A program made the translations under genes and the position numbers. This document shows, in pieces, positions 8,441-16,462 of a stretch of 64,000 nucleotides of DNA. The stretch is from Bacteroidaceae bacterium (GTDB taxonomy: Bacteria; Bacteroidota; Bacteroidia; Bacteroidales; Bacteroidaceae): assembly GCA_017622815.1 (NCBI GenBank), contig JAGAQH010000002.1:62001-126000 (forward strand), in the 5' to 3' direction. The notes beneath the pieces are model-generated. The model saw only the letters and a program-made list of their open reading frames with translations, ran no database searches and had not been told where the DNA came from. How positions within the stretch are numbered: position 1 is the first letter of the stretch; every line of letters begins with the position of its first letter.

Positions 8441-8616
8441 CCATTCAAACCGTCAAGAATAGCAGGGCTTCGCTTTCAACAATCTTCCTTTTCGCTGAAA
8501 AGAGTATTCTTGAAACTTTTCTTGCCTTATTGCCTTGCTATCACCTTGAAAAGCAGAAAAATTCCCAATCACAGGCTGAAAGGCTTGAAAGAAAGGGAAA
8601 ATAAAAATTCAAGAGT
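8441..8616 (+). ncRNA. Structured 5' leader, copy A
   Basis: A 33-nt core at 8479-8511 is identical to copy B (10395-10427), and a 14-nt block at 8521-8534 is identical at the same spacing. The core contains hairpin CTTTTC-GCT-GAAAAG. It is enclosed by stem TTTCAA (8474-8479) / TTGAAA (8510-8515). In copy B the stem sequence differs but still pairs, so RNA folding appears conserved. It ends in GAAAGGGAAAATAAAA just before the DUF2958 start. A leader-type regulator is inferred; no known riboswitch was recognised. Confidence 0.6.
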
Positions 8617-9003
8617 ATGGCAACAACAAATTTCAACAACCGACTGATAACGCCAGAGCTGACCGAGGCACTGAGCAGTTATCCCCTGTATTCTCAGGAC
8701 GCGAAGAAGAAGGATGCACTTTGCATCGCAGTGTTTTACCTTGGCAATATCCGCTGGTACATCATGGAAGGACAGCAGGAAGGCAATGACTTCACACTCT
8801 ATGGCATCGTTACTGGACTGCAAGAGACGGAGTACGGCTACCAGTCTGCAACCGAAATGGCAGGTATCACCTATGATGCAAGTGAGTATGGACTTGGCAC
8901 ATTGAGGATTGAGCAGGACAAGGATTTCAAGCCTTGCACCCTTGCAGAGATTGAGGACGCAGAACTGCAGGCGTTTCTCTCACGGCTCTATGACAAAGAC
9001 TAA
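8617..9003 (+). CDS. DUF2958 family protein
   Basis: A 128-residue protein with the DUF2958 pattern: LxxYPLYSQD near the N-terminus, then FYLGNIRWYIMEG, then YGIVTGLQETEYGYQS, and a C-terminal LGTLRIEQDKDFKP. The family is common on plasmids and conjugative elements. No biochemical role is established. It heads an operon of small proteins to 10182 and follows structured leader copy A. Confidence 0.8.
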   Translation: MATTNFNNRLITPELTEALSSYPLYSQDAKKKDALCIAVFYLGNIRWYIMEGQQEGNDFTLYGIVTGLQETEYGYQSATEMAGITYDASEYGLGTLRIEQDKDFKPCTLAEIEDAELQAFLSRLYDKD

Positions 9004-9030
9004 TGTATAACCCTATAAACGCATCAGATT

Positions 9031-9576
9031 ATGAAGATTATCGTAATGGACAGCGCAAATGTGCGCATCGAGGTTTTGAACGTTCCCGACCACATGATTG
9101 AAGAGGACATCGAGCAGTTCTTGGCAGAGCATGACTATTCGCTCAACAACATTTCTTGGATGGCAGCACCCATCGACTTCGTGCCGGTGCAGTTCCATGA
9201 ATACGGCATCTGTCATTCGGATGGCGAAGAGTTGCACTTTGTCCGTCAAGGGAAACTCAAAGACTTTTCCATCTATGACAGTGTGCAGGAGGTCAAGCAC
9301 CGTGAGCAGGAGGAACTTGCCGCAAAGCTCAGACTTCGTGGCGAAAAGGTGGATGATGGCTATGAATGGCACTTCGAGGGTGAATGTCCTATCGTAGCAG
9401 CATACGACTATGACGAGCCTTGCGATGTGGTCATCCTTTCGGTCAGAGTGGACAAAGACGGTTATTTCACCATCATTGGCGATGAGAAGAACGACCGAGG
9501 CAACGAGCATGAGATTGAGGTGGATGATGTCTTCGCTGGACATCTTGACTACATAATCAGTGAGATAGGAAAATAA
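9031..9576 (+). CDS. Acidic orphan protein (181 aa)
   Basis: An acidic 181-residue protein with alternating beta/helix segments and no cysteine motif (MKIIVMDSANVRIEVLNVPD at the start). The N-terminal half is like small bacterial nucleic-acid mimic proteins in charge only. It lies 27 bp after the DUF2958 gene and probably shares its transcript. Family not recognised. Confidence 0.65.
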   Translation: MKIIVMDSANVRIEVLNVPDHMIEEDIEQFLAEHDYSLNNISWMAAPIDFVPVQFHEYGICHSDGEELHFVRQGKLKDFSIYDSVQEVKHREQEELAAKLRLRGEKVDDGYEWHFEGECPIVAAYDYDEPCDVVILSVRVDKDGYFTIIGDEKNDRGNEHEIEVDDVFAGHLDYIISEIGK

Positions 9577-9634
9577 TCAATAAACATGGGATAGGTGGCA
9601 ACTCCGCTGCCTATCCCTACAACTCCAGAGTATT

Positions 9635-9937
9635 ATGAGACAGATATTTGTCGTGTACGAAACTGACGCATGGCACAGCACAAACCATCGGGATTGTGCC
9701 GGAGTATTCACCAGCAAATGGGCTGCCGTGAATGCCATTGTGAAGAACCACCGCATAGAGCTGGACGAGTTCTTCAGCGAGGAAGAGATTGAAAAGACAT
9801 CTAAGCGTGTGTTGGAAGCCGATGCAAGGCGCAGGTTACGCAAGGAACTGGAGTTTGCCTACCAGACGCAAGGCTATGAGACCAACTATGACATCGAGGT
9901 CTGGAATATCAATGAATGGTATCTAACTAAATATTAA
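9635..9937 (+). CDS. Orphan protein with helical acidic core (100 aa)
   Basis: One hundred residues: an N-terminal strand-like stretch (MRQIFVVYETDAWHSTNHRD) and a charged helix rich in E and R (FFSEEEIEKTSKRVLEADAR). Same orientation and close spacing as its neighbours in the early operon. No domain recognised. Confidence 0.6.
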   Translation: MRQIFVVYETDAWHSTNHRDCAGVFTSKWAAVNAIVKNHRIELDEFFSEEEIEKTSKRVLEADARRRLRKELEFAYQTQGYETNYDIEVWNINEWYLTKY

Positions 9938-9942
9938 GCGAT

Positions 9943-10182
9943 ATGACCAACAAGCAGAGAAAAACCATGATTGAGCAATGGGTCACTCAGATGAACCCTA
10001 AAGCCATCCTCCGTGCTGCCGATGCCCGTTGTGGGGCAAGGTATGCTGTCTATGTAGTTCCGTCTCCTGGAGAGTTCGGGACAAGATGCACCGACTATCT
10101 GCCTTTGAAGCAGCTGGAACAATACCTTTTGGGAGTGTTCTATGCCAATGAGTTCAACGAGCGGATAGGAAGAAAGGCATGA
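9943..10182 (+). CDS. Small basic orphan protein (79 aa)
   Basis: Seventy-nine residues starting 5 bp after the preceding stop, with a basic amphipathic start (MTNKQRKTMIEQWVTQM) and two cysteines (ARCGARY, TRCTDY). A strong terminator begins 17 bp after its stop, making it the last gene of the operon. Function unknown. Confidence 0.6.
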   Translation: MTNKQRKTMIEQWVTQMNPKAILRAADARCGARYAVYVVPSPGEFGTRCTDYLPLKQLEQYLLGVFYANEFNERIGRKA

Positions 10183-10198
10183 TGCCTTCTCTGGCGGC

Positions 10199-10246
10199 TT
10201 CGCCCTTCGGGTTCACGGATCCGAAGGGCGAAACGGCTTCTTTTAA
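10199..10246 (+). terminator. Strong intrinsic terminator
   Basis: TTCGCCCTTCGG (10199-10210) pairs perfectly with CCGAAGGGCGAA (10221-10232) around a 10-nt loop. TTCTTTTAATTT follows a few bases later. It closes the DUF2958 operon. Confidence 0.8.
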
Positions 10247-10340
10247 TTTCCTTGACAGGTCAATACCCTTATACTATACATGAACCGAAGTTCATCAGAT
10301 GGTTTCACCTATCTCCATGTCGGACAAGTGACAGCGGAAA

Positions 10341-10538
10341 GTTTTTTCTGCGAAGTTAATGCGTCCACGTCAAATAGCAAGTCGTGCTTCGTGGACAATC
10401 TTCCTTTTCGCTGAAAAGAGTATTCTTCACGGCAGACTTGCCTTATTGCCGCTCCCGCACTTCTGGGTGCAGAAAAAATCTTCCCTGGTCACAGTCCGAA
10501 AGGATTTAATGAAAGGGAAATAAAAAAATTCGAGCGCA
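10341..10538 (+). ncRNA. Structured 5' leader, copy B
   Basis: The second copy of the leader seen at 8441-8616. The identical core is at 10395-10427 and the second block at 10437-10450, with unchanged 9-nt spacing. The enclosing stem here is CGTGGA (10390-10395) with TTCACG (10426-10431). At least three pairs differ from copy A and remain complementary, including one G-T wobble. An outer stem GTCCACG / CGTGGAC could compete with it, which would allow two alternative folds. It ends in GAAAGGGAAATAAAAAAA before the PRTase start. Confidence 0.6.
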
Positions 10539-11123
10539 ATGAATATGGTCAAGGTTTTCATCAAGGGTCAAGAGGACAAGGAACTCAGTAGTTTCCTCCG
10601 TTACTATCCAACTCGCATAAAGAATGTGGGCATAGATGCTTTGTTCGACAGGCAGACCATCTTTGATTTCAAGGACGGATGCAACCAGCCGCAAGTGGCT
10701 CAGTTCGTGGCAAAGGAACTTGTAAGGAAGTTCGGGCGCAAGATTGGAAAGGTGGTTTTCTCATGCGTCCCTGCCAGCAGCCAGGAGCGCAACGAGGAAC
10801 GGAACAAGGCTTTCTCTGCTCTTGTATGTCAGTTGTCGGGTGCCATCGATGGCTTTTCCCATGTCAAGGTCAATGGAGAGCGGTCAGCCGTTCATGGAAC
10901 CAAAATGAAGAAAGAGGCCAGAGCCAAGCGACTTGAGGAGAGCAACACCATAGAGGTTGATGCAAGTTTCTTTCGCAACAAGATAGTGTGTGTATGGGAT
11001 GATGTGGTGACTACAGGAACATCTTTCTGTGCCTATGCAGCGCAGTTGGAGAGAGTCGGAGCACATGTGACCAATGGCATCTTCCTCGGAAAGACTTCAT
11101 ATAGATATGTACCAACTTATTGA
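10539..11123 (+). CDS. Phosphoribosyltransferase-like protein
   Basis: A 194-residue type I PRTase-like protein. The PRPP-binding loop CVWDDVVTTGTSF (about residues 151-163) has the hydrophobic strand, DD pair and TTGTS turn of the fold, closest to ComF-like members. The N-terminal part (VVFSCVPASSQERNEERNKA) is consistent with the ComF pattern. The substrate cannot be told. It overlaps the downstream SLOG-family gene by 17 bp, so the two are translationally coupled. Known ComF proteins act in DNA uptake; here a role in the element's nucleotide signalling or DNA processing is inferred. Confidence 0.8.
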   Translation: MNMVKVFIKGQEDKELSSFLRYYPTRIKNVGIDALFDRQTIFDFKDGCNQPQVAQFVAKELVRKFGRKIGKVVFSCVPASSQERNEERNKAFSALVCQLSGAIDGFSHVKVNGERSAVHGTKMKKEARAKRLEESNTIEVDASFFRNKIVCVWDDVVTTGTSFCAYAAQLERVGAHVTNGIFLGKTSYRYVPTY

Positions 11124-11619
11124 TGATTATATGGAACAGAGAAAATTTAGCCGGGCGGCAACAGCCGCCTTCACGGGGCATCGTTTCGTCGATGCTTCAT
11201 TGAGAGAGCACGTCAAGAAGAGGTTGACAAGAGCTGTTCTTGATGCTTATGGGAATGGCATCCGAAACTTCATATCCGGCTTTGCCATTGGATTTGACAT
11301 GATGGCGGCTGAGGTGGTAGTGTCATTGAAGCAGATCTATCCAGACATCATATTGACTGCTGCTGTCCCCTTCAAGGAACAAGCCGCTCGTTTCGGCTTC
11401 TATGACCGAAAACGATATGACAGGTTGCTGGAGGTGGCTGATGAAGTGATTGTGCTCAGTGAGAGTTATTATCCAAGGTGTTTCCTGGACAGGGATGAGT
11501 TCATGGTGAACAATTCCTCACTGCTCATAGGCTATTATGATGGCCGCGAGAAAGGAGGAACATTCTACACCATCCGTAAGGCAATGGCGCAGAACATCCC
11601 TATAGTGAATGTGTTTTGA
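11107..11619 (+). CDS. SLOG-family nucleotide-binding protein (DUF1273/YpsA-like)
   Basis: The ATG at 11107 gives 170 residues; an in-frame start at 11074 is possible. Signature elements of the YpsA/DUF1273 branch of the SLOG superfamily are visible: FTGHRF near the N-terminus, the Gly-rich turn ISGFAIGFDMMAAE, then AAVPFKEQAARF, and the late strand SSLLIGYYDGREKGGTFYT. SLOG proteins bind or hydrolyse nucleotide-like ligands and often act as sensors. It overlaps the PRTase gene and is followed by a membrane peptide, suggesting one functional unit. Confidence 0.82.
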   Translation: MYQLIDDYMEQRKFSRAATAAFTGHRFVDASLREHVKKRLTRAVLDAYGNGIRNFISGFAIGFDMMAAEVVVSLKQIYPDIILTAAVPFKEQAARFGFYDRKRYDRLLEVADEVIVLSESYYPRCFLDRDEFMVNNSSLLIGYYDGREKGGTFYTIRKAMAQNIPIVNVF

Positions 11620-11637
11620 TAACTAAATGTATGATTT

Positions 11638-11751
11638 ATGAGTGATATTGGAAGTATTATCATCATCGTCATAGTCTTCCGCATCATCTTCCTCGTGCTT
11701 GGCGCATGGTGGAGAGGTGATAGCCGGAATGACTTTAGACGAGATAGGTAG
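11638..11751 (+). CDS. Single-span membrane micropeptide (37 aa)
   Basis: ATG 11638 to TAG 11751. Residues 5-24 form an uninterrupted hydrophobic segment (GSIIIIVIVFRIIFLVLGAW), followed by a basic tail (RDRR type). It lies 18 bp after the SLOG gene in the same orientation. Such peptides sometimes act as effectors or anchors for a cytosolic sensor. That is inference. Confidence 0.5.
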   Translation: MSDIGSIIIIVIVFRIIFLVLGAWWRGDSRNDFRRDR

Positions 11752-11768
11752 CGTCAGCAGGAGATACG

Positions 11769-12311
11769 CTATTCTTCATTGATGTCGTCAGGCCACCAGA
11801 ACTGTTGCAGTTCGTGGATGATGTCATCCCAATCTTGCATGGTGAACGTACCTTCGCCCATCATCATAATAGTCATGATGATGTCGTTGTAGGTGCGATA
11901 GACATTCGTGTCCCTAAACCCGTTACGCAGGTAGAAAGCATGGCGACGATGGCGTTGCTCGATGTTCTCACTGACTTGCGTAGGACTTTCCATGTCCAGG
12001 ACACAAGTCTGACCTTTATACTTTTCAATCAACAGAGTCAATATCTGCTGGCCATAGCCCTTTCCGCGCAGTTCCTCTTGCACAGCAAAGTACCAGAACC
12101 AGTTAAAAGACTTACGTGGATAGACGATAGTGAAGCCGATGAACTCTTCTCCATCGTAGTATGCCGTGAAATCCAACGGCATTTCCTCAATCAGGCGCAT
12201 CAGGTCATCCCAGGGAATTTGTTCGTCTTTAGGGAATGCCGTTTCATACAGATGCTTTATCTTTTCATCAGCATTAGCTGCTGTTTTCTGTATTTCAGTC
12301 AAAATACTCAT
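11769..12311 (-). CDS. GNAT-family N-acetyltransferase
   Basis: A 180-residue GNAT protein. The acetyl-CoA-binding motif A is clear (VQEELRGKGYGQQIL). A TAYYDGEEFIGF strand lies before it, and a late motif with YLRNGF after it. The substrate is unknown. It is the last gene of the leftward cargo operon, 3 bp after its neighbour. The 40-residue C-terminal extension beyond the GNAT core (QDWDDIIHELQQFWWPDD) is unusual and may be an interaction tail. Confidence 0.85.
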   Translation of the reverse strand: MSILTEIQKTAANADEKIKHLYETAFPKDEQIPWDDLMRLIEEMPLDFTAYYDGEEFIGFTIVYPRKSFNWFWYFAVQEELRGKGYGQQILTLLIEKYKGQTCVLDMESPTQVSENIEQRHRRHAFYLRNGFRDTNVYRTYNDIIMTIMMMGEGTFTMQDWDDIIHELQQFWWPDDINEE

Positions 12312-12314
12312 TTT

Positions 12315-12935
12315 TCAATTCCTCGCTACATTGTTATTCTTTGGTACGGGTTTTGCGAGTTTCATTGCATCTTTGGTGCCGAAAGTTCTTCTGATGATCG
12401 TCTCTACATATTTAGTGACGAGTGTTTCATCATTAATATGGGTGAAGAGTCTCAGCACTCTTGTCTGGTTATACCACACGATTTTCACATAGTCGTTCAA
12501 TGTGTGGCTATGTCCGGCTATACTCAGTATACCATGTTCTTCTACTAACCTTTCGAAGTTTTTCAGACCGACTTTATTCAGATTGTACACATGAGCGAGT
12601 TCTATGCCTGTATCATCATTCAAATCTGCCACTGCGATACTATCTATCTTGTCAATGTCTGCCGACTCCATGTAGGCTGCCCAATCAACCATTGTTTCCC
12701 AGCCGTAGTGTTGTGCAGCTAACAAGACATCGTATTGCTTCCAAAACGCAATTCCAACAGCTCCATGCAGATGTTTTATCTCCTGTATGTAGCTAACATC
12801 ATCAAGCAATGTTTCTGCATTTTGGACAGGCATTGTTTTTGTTCTCGCTTTGCGTTTACTTTCTATGAAAACATAGACTAAGATACCTACAACAGGTGGG
12901 ATGATAGATACAAAAACTTTATAAAGTGTTTCCAT
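12315..12935 (-). CDS. Membrane-anchored orphan protein
   Basis: A 206-residue protein with one N-terminal membrane segment (VFVSIIPPVVGILVYVFIES) followed by a basic stop-transfer (KRKARTK) and a mostly helical soluble domain. No enzymatic motif stands out. It lies between umuC and the GNAT gene with gaps of 10 and 3 bp, so it is co-transcribed with the SOS-type genes. Family not recognised. Confidence 0.65.
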   Translation of the reverse strand: METLYKVFVSIIPPVVGILVYVFIESKRKARTKTMPVQNAETLLDDVSYIQEIKHLHGAVGIAFWKQYDVLLAAQHYGWETMVDWAAYMESADIDKIDSIAVADLNDDTGIELAHVYNLNKVGLKNFERLVEEHGILSIAGHSHTLNDYVKIVWYNQTRVLRLFTHINDETLVTKYVETIIRRTFGTKDAMKLAKPVPKNNNVARN

Positions 12936-12945
12936 TGATTGACTA

Positions 12946-14241
12946 TTATTTCAATATGATAATATCACTCCAACGAGTAGTTGGGTTCTTGCTCTTGAAA
13001 TCATGCTTGATGGCATTGGCAAAGACATTCGCCTTTCCCTTGCCGTCTTTTTGAGTATATTGCTGACTGCCGAGCACGATGGTCTCTGTGCCATTGACCT
13101 TGTTGATGCGGTCAATAACGGCATCCAGACGCTTCATCTTCTCGAACTGTTCAGCATTTATGTCGAATAGATCCTGCTGGATGGGACTGTTCGGCCCAAT
13201 TCCCATAACGATAACACCGGCTTTCTTATAATGATAGCCCTGACGGTAGAGCTTCTGAAGCACTTCATTGGCAGCCTTGACAATAGTGATGGTCGAGCTG
13301 GAAGGAGTGACGAGTCGCAATTCCTGAAAGTTCCAGTACTGAGGCAGGTCTTCTCGGAAAGCATTGGTGTTAAGGAAGACACCCACAATGGAAGCAACCG
13401 TACCCTGCTGGCGCAGTTTCTCAGCACATCGGGCAGCATAGTTCGACACATGGGTACGGAGTCCGTCGAGGTCTGTAATCATGCCGTTAAACGAACGGCT
13501 GGTACAGATGCTCTTCTTCTTAGCCATTTCCTCATTGGGCACACAGTCTTCGCCGTTGAGTTCTCGCCAAGTACGCTCGATGACGATATTATTGAAAGTC
13601 GCTTTTACCCAAGTCTGGTTATGCTCGGCAAAGTCGTAGGCTGTCTTCACGCCAAGGGATTCAAGACGTGCTGCATAGCGTCGGCCAATGCCCCAGACTT
13701 CATCAATCGGATATAGTTTCAGGGCCTTGATACGCTTCTCGTCCGTATCGATCATGCAGCAATGGCGGTAGCCCTGGTATTTCTTGGCGAAGTGACTGGC
13801 CATCTTCGCAAGGGTCTTGTTGGGAGCAAGTCCGATACTGACAGGCATTCCTACGTTTCGCTTGATCTTCTTGTGCAGCTCTTCACCCCAGGCTTTCAAG
13901 TCTATCTTCTCCATGCCGTCAAGATAGACGAAGCACTCGTCGATGCTGTAACGGAAGTATGCCGGAGCCTCCTTCTTGATGATTTCTACCACACGACCAG
14001 TCAATTCTCCATACAGCTCGTAGTTGGATGAGAAAACAGCAATCTTTTGATTAGGAAACTGTTCTGCCAGTTGGAAATAAGGCGTTCCTGCTTTGATTCC
14101 CATCTTCTTGGCTTCATTTGACCGTGCCACAACGCAGCCGTCATTGTTCGATAGAACAACGACAGGCTTGTCTTTCAGGTCTGGCCGAAAGACACGCTCG
14201 CATGATACATAGCAGTTGTCACAATCTATGATGCCGTACAT
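12946..14241 (-). CDS. umuC: Y-family DNA polymerase V catalytic subunit, UmuC-like
   Basis: A 431-residue Y-family translesion polymerase, close to UmuC length. MYGIIDCDNCYVSCERVF carries the first catalytic Asp (residue 6). YSIDECFVYL carries D101-E102. PVSIGLAPNKTLAKMAS is the conserved palm/thumb motif. It starts 2 bp after the umuD stop, the standard umuDC arrangement. Mobile-element umuDC pairs raise damage tolerance and mutation rate in the host. No LexA box was recognised upstream. Confidence 0.93.
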   Translation of the reverse strand: MYGIIDCDNCYVSCERVFRPDLKDKPVVVLSNNDGCVVARSNEAKKMGIKAGTPYFQLAEQFPNQKIAVFSSNYELYGELTGRVVEIIKKEAPAYFRYSIDECFVYLDGMEKIDLKAWGEELHKKIKRNVGMPVSIGLAPNKTLAKMASHFAKKYQGYRHCCMIDTDEKRIKALKLYPIDEVWGIGRRYAARLESLGVKTAYDFAEHNQTWVKATFNNIVIERTWRELNGEDCVPNEEMAKKKSICTSRSFNGMITDLDGLRTHVSNYAARCAEKLRQQGTVASIVGVFLNTNAFREDLPQYWNFQELRLVTPSSSTITIVKAANEVLQKLYRQGYHYKKAGVIVMGIGPNSPIQQDLFDINAEQFEKMKRLDAVIDRINKVNGTETIVLGSQQYTQKDGKGKANVFANAIKHDFKSKNPTTRWSDIIILK

Positions 14242-14243
14242 GG

Positions 14244-14684
14244 TCAGTATTTTCTCCAGTTCTTAATCGTCCAGATAACAACACCCCACACCTCAAAATC
14301 ATCATCCTCATCGATACGGATGGGCTTGAAGTCCTTGTTGGCAGGGCGCAATTCTATATAACCGTCATTGCGGTGGCTCAAATCAAGGTATTTGATGGTG
14401 AACTCTTCATTGATATAGCCCACGACAATGTCTCCATCCCTTGGTTCAAGGGAACGGTCGATGACGGCTATGTCACCATCATTGATACCCGCTTCAATCA
14501 TTGAGTCACCTTCCACTTTCCCGTAGAACGTCGCTTCAGGATTGCGGATAAGGTCACGATTGAAGTCCAGCGTCTCGTGATTATAGTCTTCAGCTGGCGA
14601 GGGGAAACCAGCCCTGATGCCTGGAGCAAACTGAAGCTTCAGCTTCTTCTCAAAGTCACCTTGTATGATTTGAATGTTCGCCAT
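14244..14684 (-). CDS. umuD: UmuD-like self-cleaving S24 peptidase
   Basis: A 146-residue S24/LexA-type protein without the LexA HTH. The expected self-cleavage site is A25-G26 (GIRAGFPSPAED). The catalytic Ser61 is in VEGDSMIEAG and Lys98 in EEFTIKYL, spaced as in E. coli UmuD. Damage-induced cleavage activates it as the partner of UmuC. It directly precedes umuC. Its leader carries one copy of the cargo repeat element (14704-14717). Confidence 0.92.
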   Translation of the reverse strand: MANIQIIQGDFEKKLKLQFAPGIRAGFPSPAEDYNHETLDFNRDLIRNPEATFYGKVEGDSMIEAGINDGDIAVIDRSLEPRDGDIVVGYINEEFTIKYLDLSHRNDGYIELRPANKDFKPIRIDEDDDFEVWGVVIWTIKNWRKY

Positions 14685-14714
14685 TATCTAACAGCCTGTT
14701 TGATAAATTGGAAT

Positions 14715-15638
14715 TTACATACCTTCACGTTTTACGTCCCGCCATCCTTCGTTTGTGAGTATCTCAGCGTCATTCCCGATAAAGCATTTGGCAGCGACGG
14801 TGTCGCCAAAAAGCCAGTAGCGCATCCATGCAGTCATATAGGCATCACCGCATTTTAGCACGTCGCCATGATCAATATTCTTGATTCTGCCAAGTATCTT
14901 TTGCTTCGAGCCGATGCCTTCGTATGACTTCTTCATATCGTCAAGTTTACAGAGTGCTTTGGCATCAAAATCTCCACAGCCACCCATCATCAGCATAGGT
15001 GCTTTCACTTCCTTCAGAAAATCCCAGCCCAAACTGTCAGCCAGCATAATGGCTGTTCCGCTTTGTGTGCATAGCGCCTTGTAGCGATGGCTGTTGCTAA
15101 AGCGTGACGCTCCTGTGTAGACCGCCATCCCCCCTTGTGAATGTCCGACAAGGCCGATGTTCATTGTATCAACCTTATGATAGAGCGGACTCTGAGGGTT
15201 ATCGTTTTCCCGAAGCACAATGTCTTGTGACTTGCTTGACGATTTCCCCTCCCAAGCCCATTCCTCCTGATTGCCCACGACAATAAAACCCCACGAGGCA
15301 AGATGACGGAAGATGGCCCTATATTTCCGTGCCGGTATGCCAGTGCCGTTGGCGATGACGACGAGTGGCCATTGCCGAGCCGTGGCCTTTATGTCTGAAG
15401 GATAATAGATGTCGTGGTATTTTATTTTCTCATCTTCGTCCTCTATGGAATACTCTTCCACTTGATACTGCCCGTTCATGGCATACTTCTTTTCAAGTGT
15501 ACCCTGATAATCAAAAGCTTTCTGATAATCATCAGACACTGCCGGTATCTTGTCGAAAAGCTTTCCGCAGCCCCATAATAACAGCCATACGGAAACCAAC
15601 GTTATTACTATACGTTTAATCCATTTTTTGAGTTTCAT
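14715..15638 (-). CDS. Secreted or membrane-anchored alpha/beta hydrolase
   Basis: A 307-residue protein with an N-terminal hydrophobic segment (VITLVSVWLLLWGCGKLF; possible anchor or lipobox-like LLWGC). The hydrolase core has the nucleophile elbow GHSQGG, an acid candidate in GGCGDFDA and a His in IDHGD. The layout resembles dienelactone-hydrolase, chlorophyllase and PET-hydrolase-like esterases. Substrate unknown. It lies between UmuD and a DUF1349 lipoprotein in the cargo operon; its gene neighbours give no pathway. Confidence 0.82.
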   Translation of the reverse strand: MKLKKWIKRIVITLVSVWLLLWGCGKLFDKIPAVSDDYQKAFDYQGTLEKKYAMNGQYQVEEYSIEDEDEKIKYHDIYYPSDIKATARQWPLVVIANGTGIPARKYRAIFRHLASWGFIVVGNQEEWAWEGKSSSKSQDIVLRENDNPQSPLYHKVDTMNIGLVGHSQGGMAVYTGASRFSNSHRYKALCTQSGTAIMLADSLGWDFLKEVKAPMLMMGGCGDFDAKALCKLDDMKKSYEGIGSKQKILGRIKNIDHGDVLKCGDAYMTAWMRYWLFGDTVAAKCFIGNDAEILTNEGWRDVKREGM

Positions 15639-15658
15639 AAATTCTGATTTATCTGTTA

Positions 15659-16393
15659 CTATTTCTTATCTGGCTGCTGGCCGTCGTGGGCCTTCCAGGC
15701 GCACTCGGTAATCTTCATGTCGGAGAATACAGCCGTGAAGGATGATTCCTCGGGCGAACAGGCATAGATGCCAAAACTGATCTCGTCAGCACCGGCATAC
15801 ATGTGGCAGATGCGCATCTGGCTGAACTTCTCGCCGTCGGCGGAGCACTCGATGCAGTAGTCATCTTCGCGGCGCGAGAAGCGGTACCACATGGCCTTCA
15901 CATCGGCAGGAATGGCCGTCGTGGCCCAGTCGGAGTAGCCATTGTTGGTGGCTACGCTGCCCAGATGCTGAAACTCCTCGTTCTCGTATTCCACCGAGCC
16001 CTTCAGCCAGTTCTCGCTATCGAGATACATCACGATACCACATTGGTCGAAGCGGTGATGACTCTCCGTGAAGTCAGTCTTAACCACGAAGCTGAAAAAC
16101 TTCTCGCGCGTCTTCATCTGAAGCACGGGGGCATTGTCGTTCTGGAAGTGATAGTAGGTGCGCTGCCAGAGGTCGGTCTTCGGAGCGGTGGTGATGCGAA
16201 TGGTATCATTCTTGATTTCACATGCGGCAGGCTCCCGCGTCCACTGGAGGCTGTCCAGATTGATGTGGCCGCTGTCAGAGAGTGCCACCTTTACGTTGTC
16301 TACGAAATCCATAGTCGTTACTTGTTTGTTCTGCTGTCCGCATGCCGTGAGCATGAGACCAGCGCAGAGAAATGAGAATAGTTGCTTTTTCAT
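15659..16393 (-). CDS. DUF1349-family lipoprotein
   Basis: A 244-residue protein with lipoprotein signal MKKQLFSFLCAGLMLTAC. The mature part follows the DUF1349 concanavalin-like pattern (DLWQRTYYHFQNDNAP, RFDQCGIVMYLDSENWLKGS, then EYENEEFQHLGSVATN). DUF1349 proteins are thought to bind carbohydrate, but activity is unproven. The mature part ends KAHDGQQPDKK. Its leader carries the cargo repeat at 16413-16426. Confidence 0.82.
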   Translation of the reverse strand: MKKQLFSFLCAGLMLTACGQQNKQVTTMDFVDNVKVALSDSGHINLDSLQWTREPAACEIKNDTIRITTAPKTDLWQRTYYHFQNDNAPVLQMKTREKFFSFVVKTDFTESHHRFDQCGIVMYLDSENWLKGSVEYENEEFQHLGSVATNNGYSDWATTAIPADVKAMWYRFSRREDDYCIECSADGEKFSQMRICHMYAGADEISFGIYACSPEESSFTAVFSDMKITECAWKAHDGQQPDKK

Positions 16394-16462
16394 ATTTGTT
16401 TTTATTGTCCGCTAAATTGGAATTTAACTTAATACTTAAAACGTTCCCTCGTCGTATAAGTG

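Noticed and set aside
11805-12548. A 247-codon plus-strand frame
   Set aside because: It is antisense to the GNAT gene and its neighbour, which have recognised motifs and tight operon spacing.
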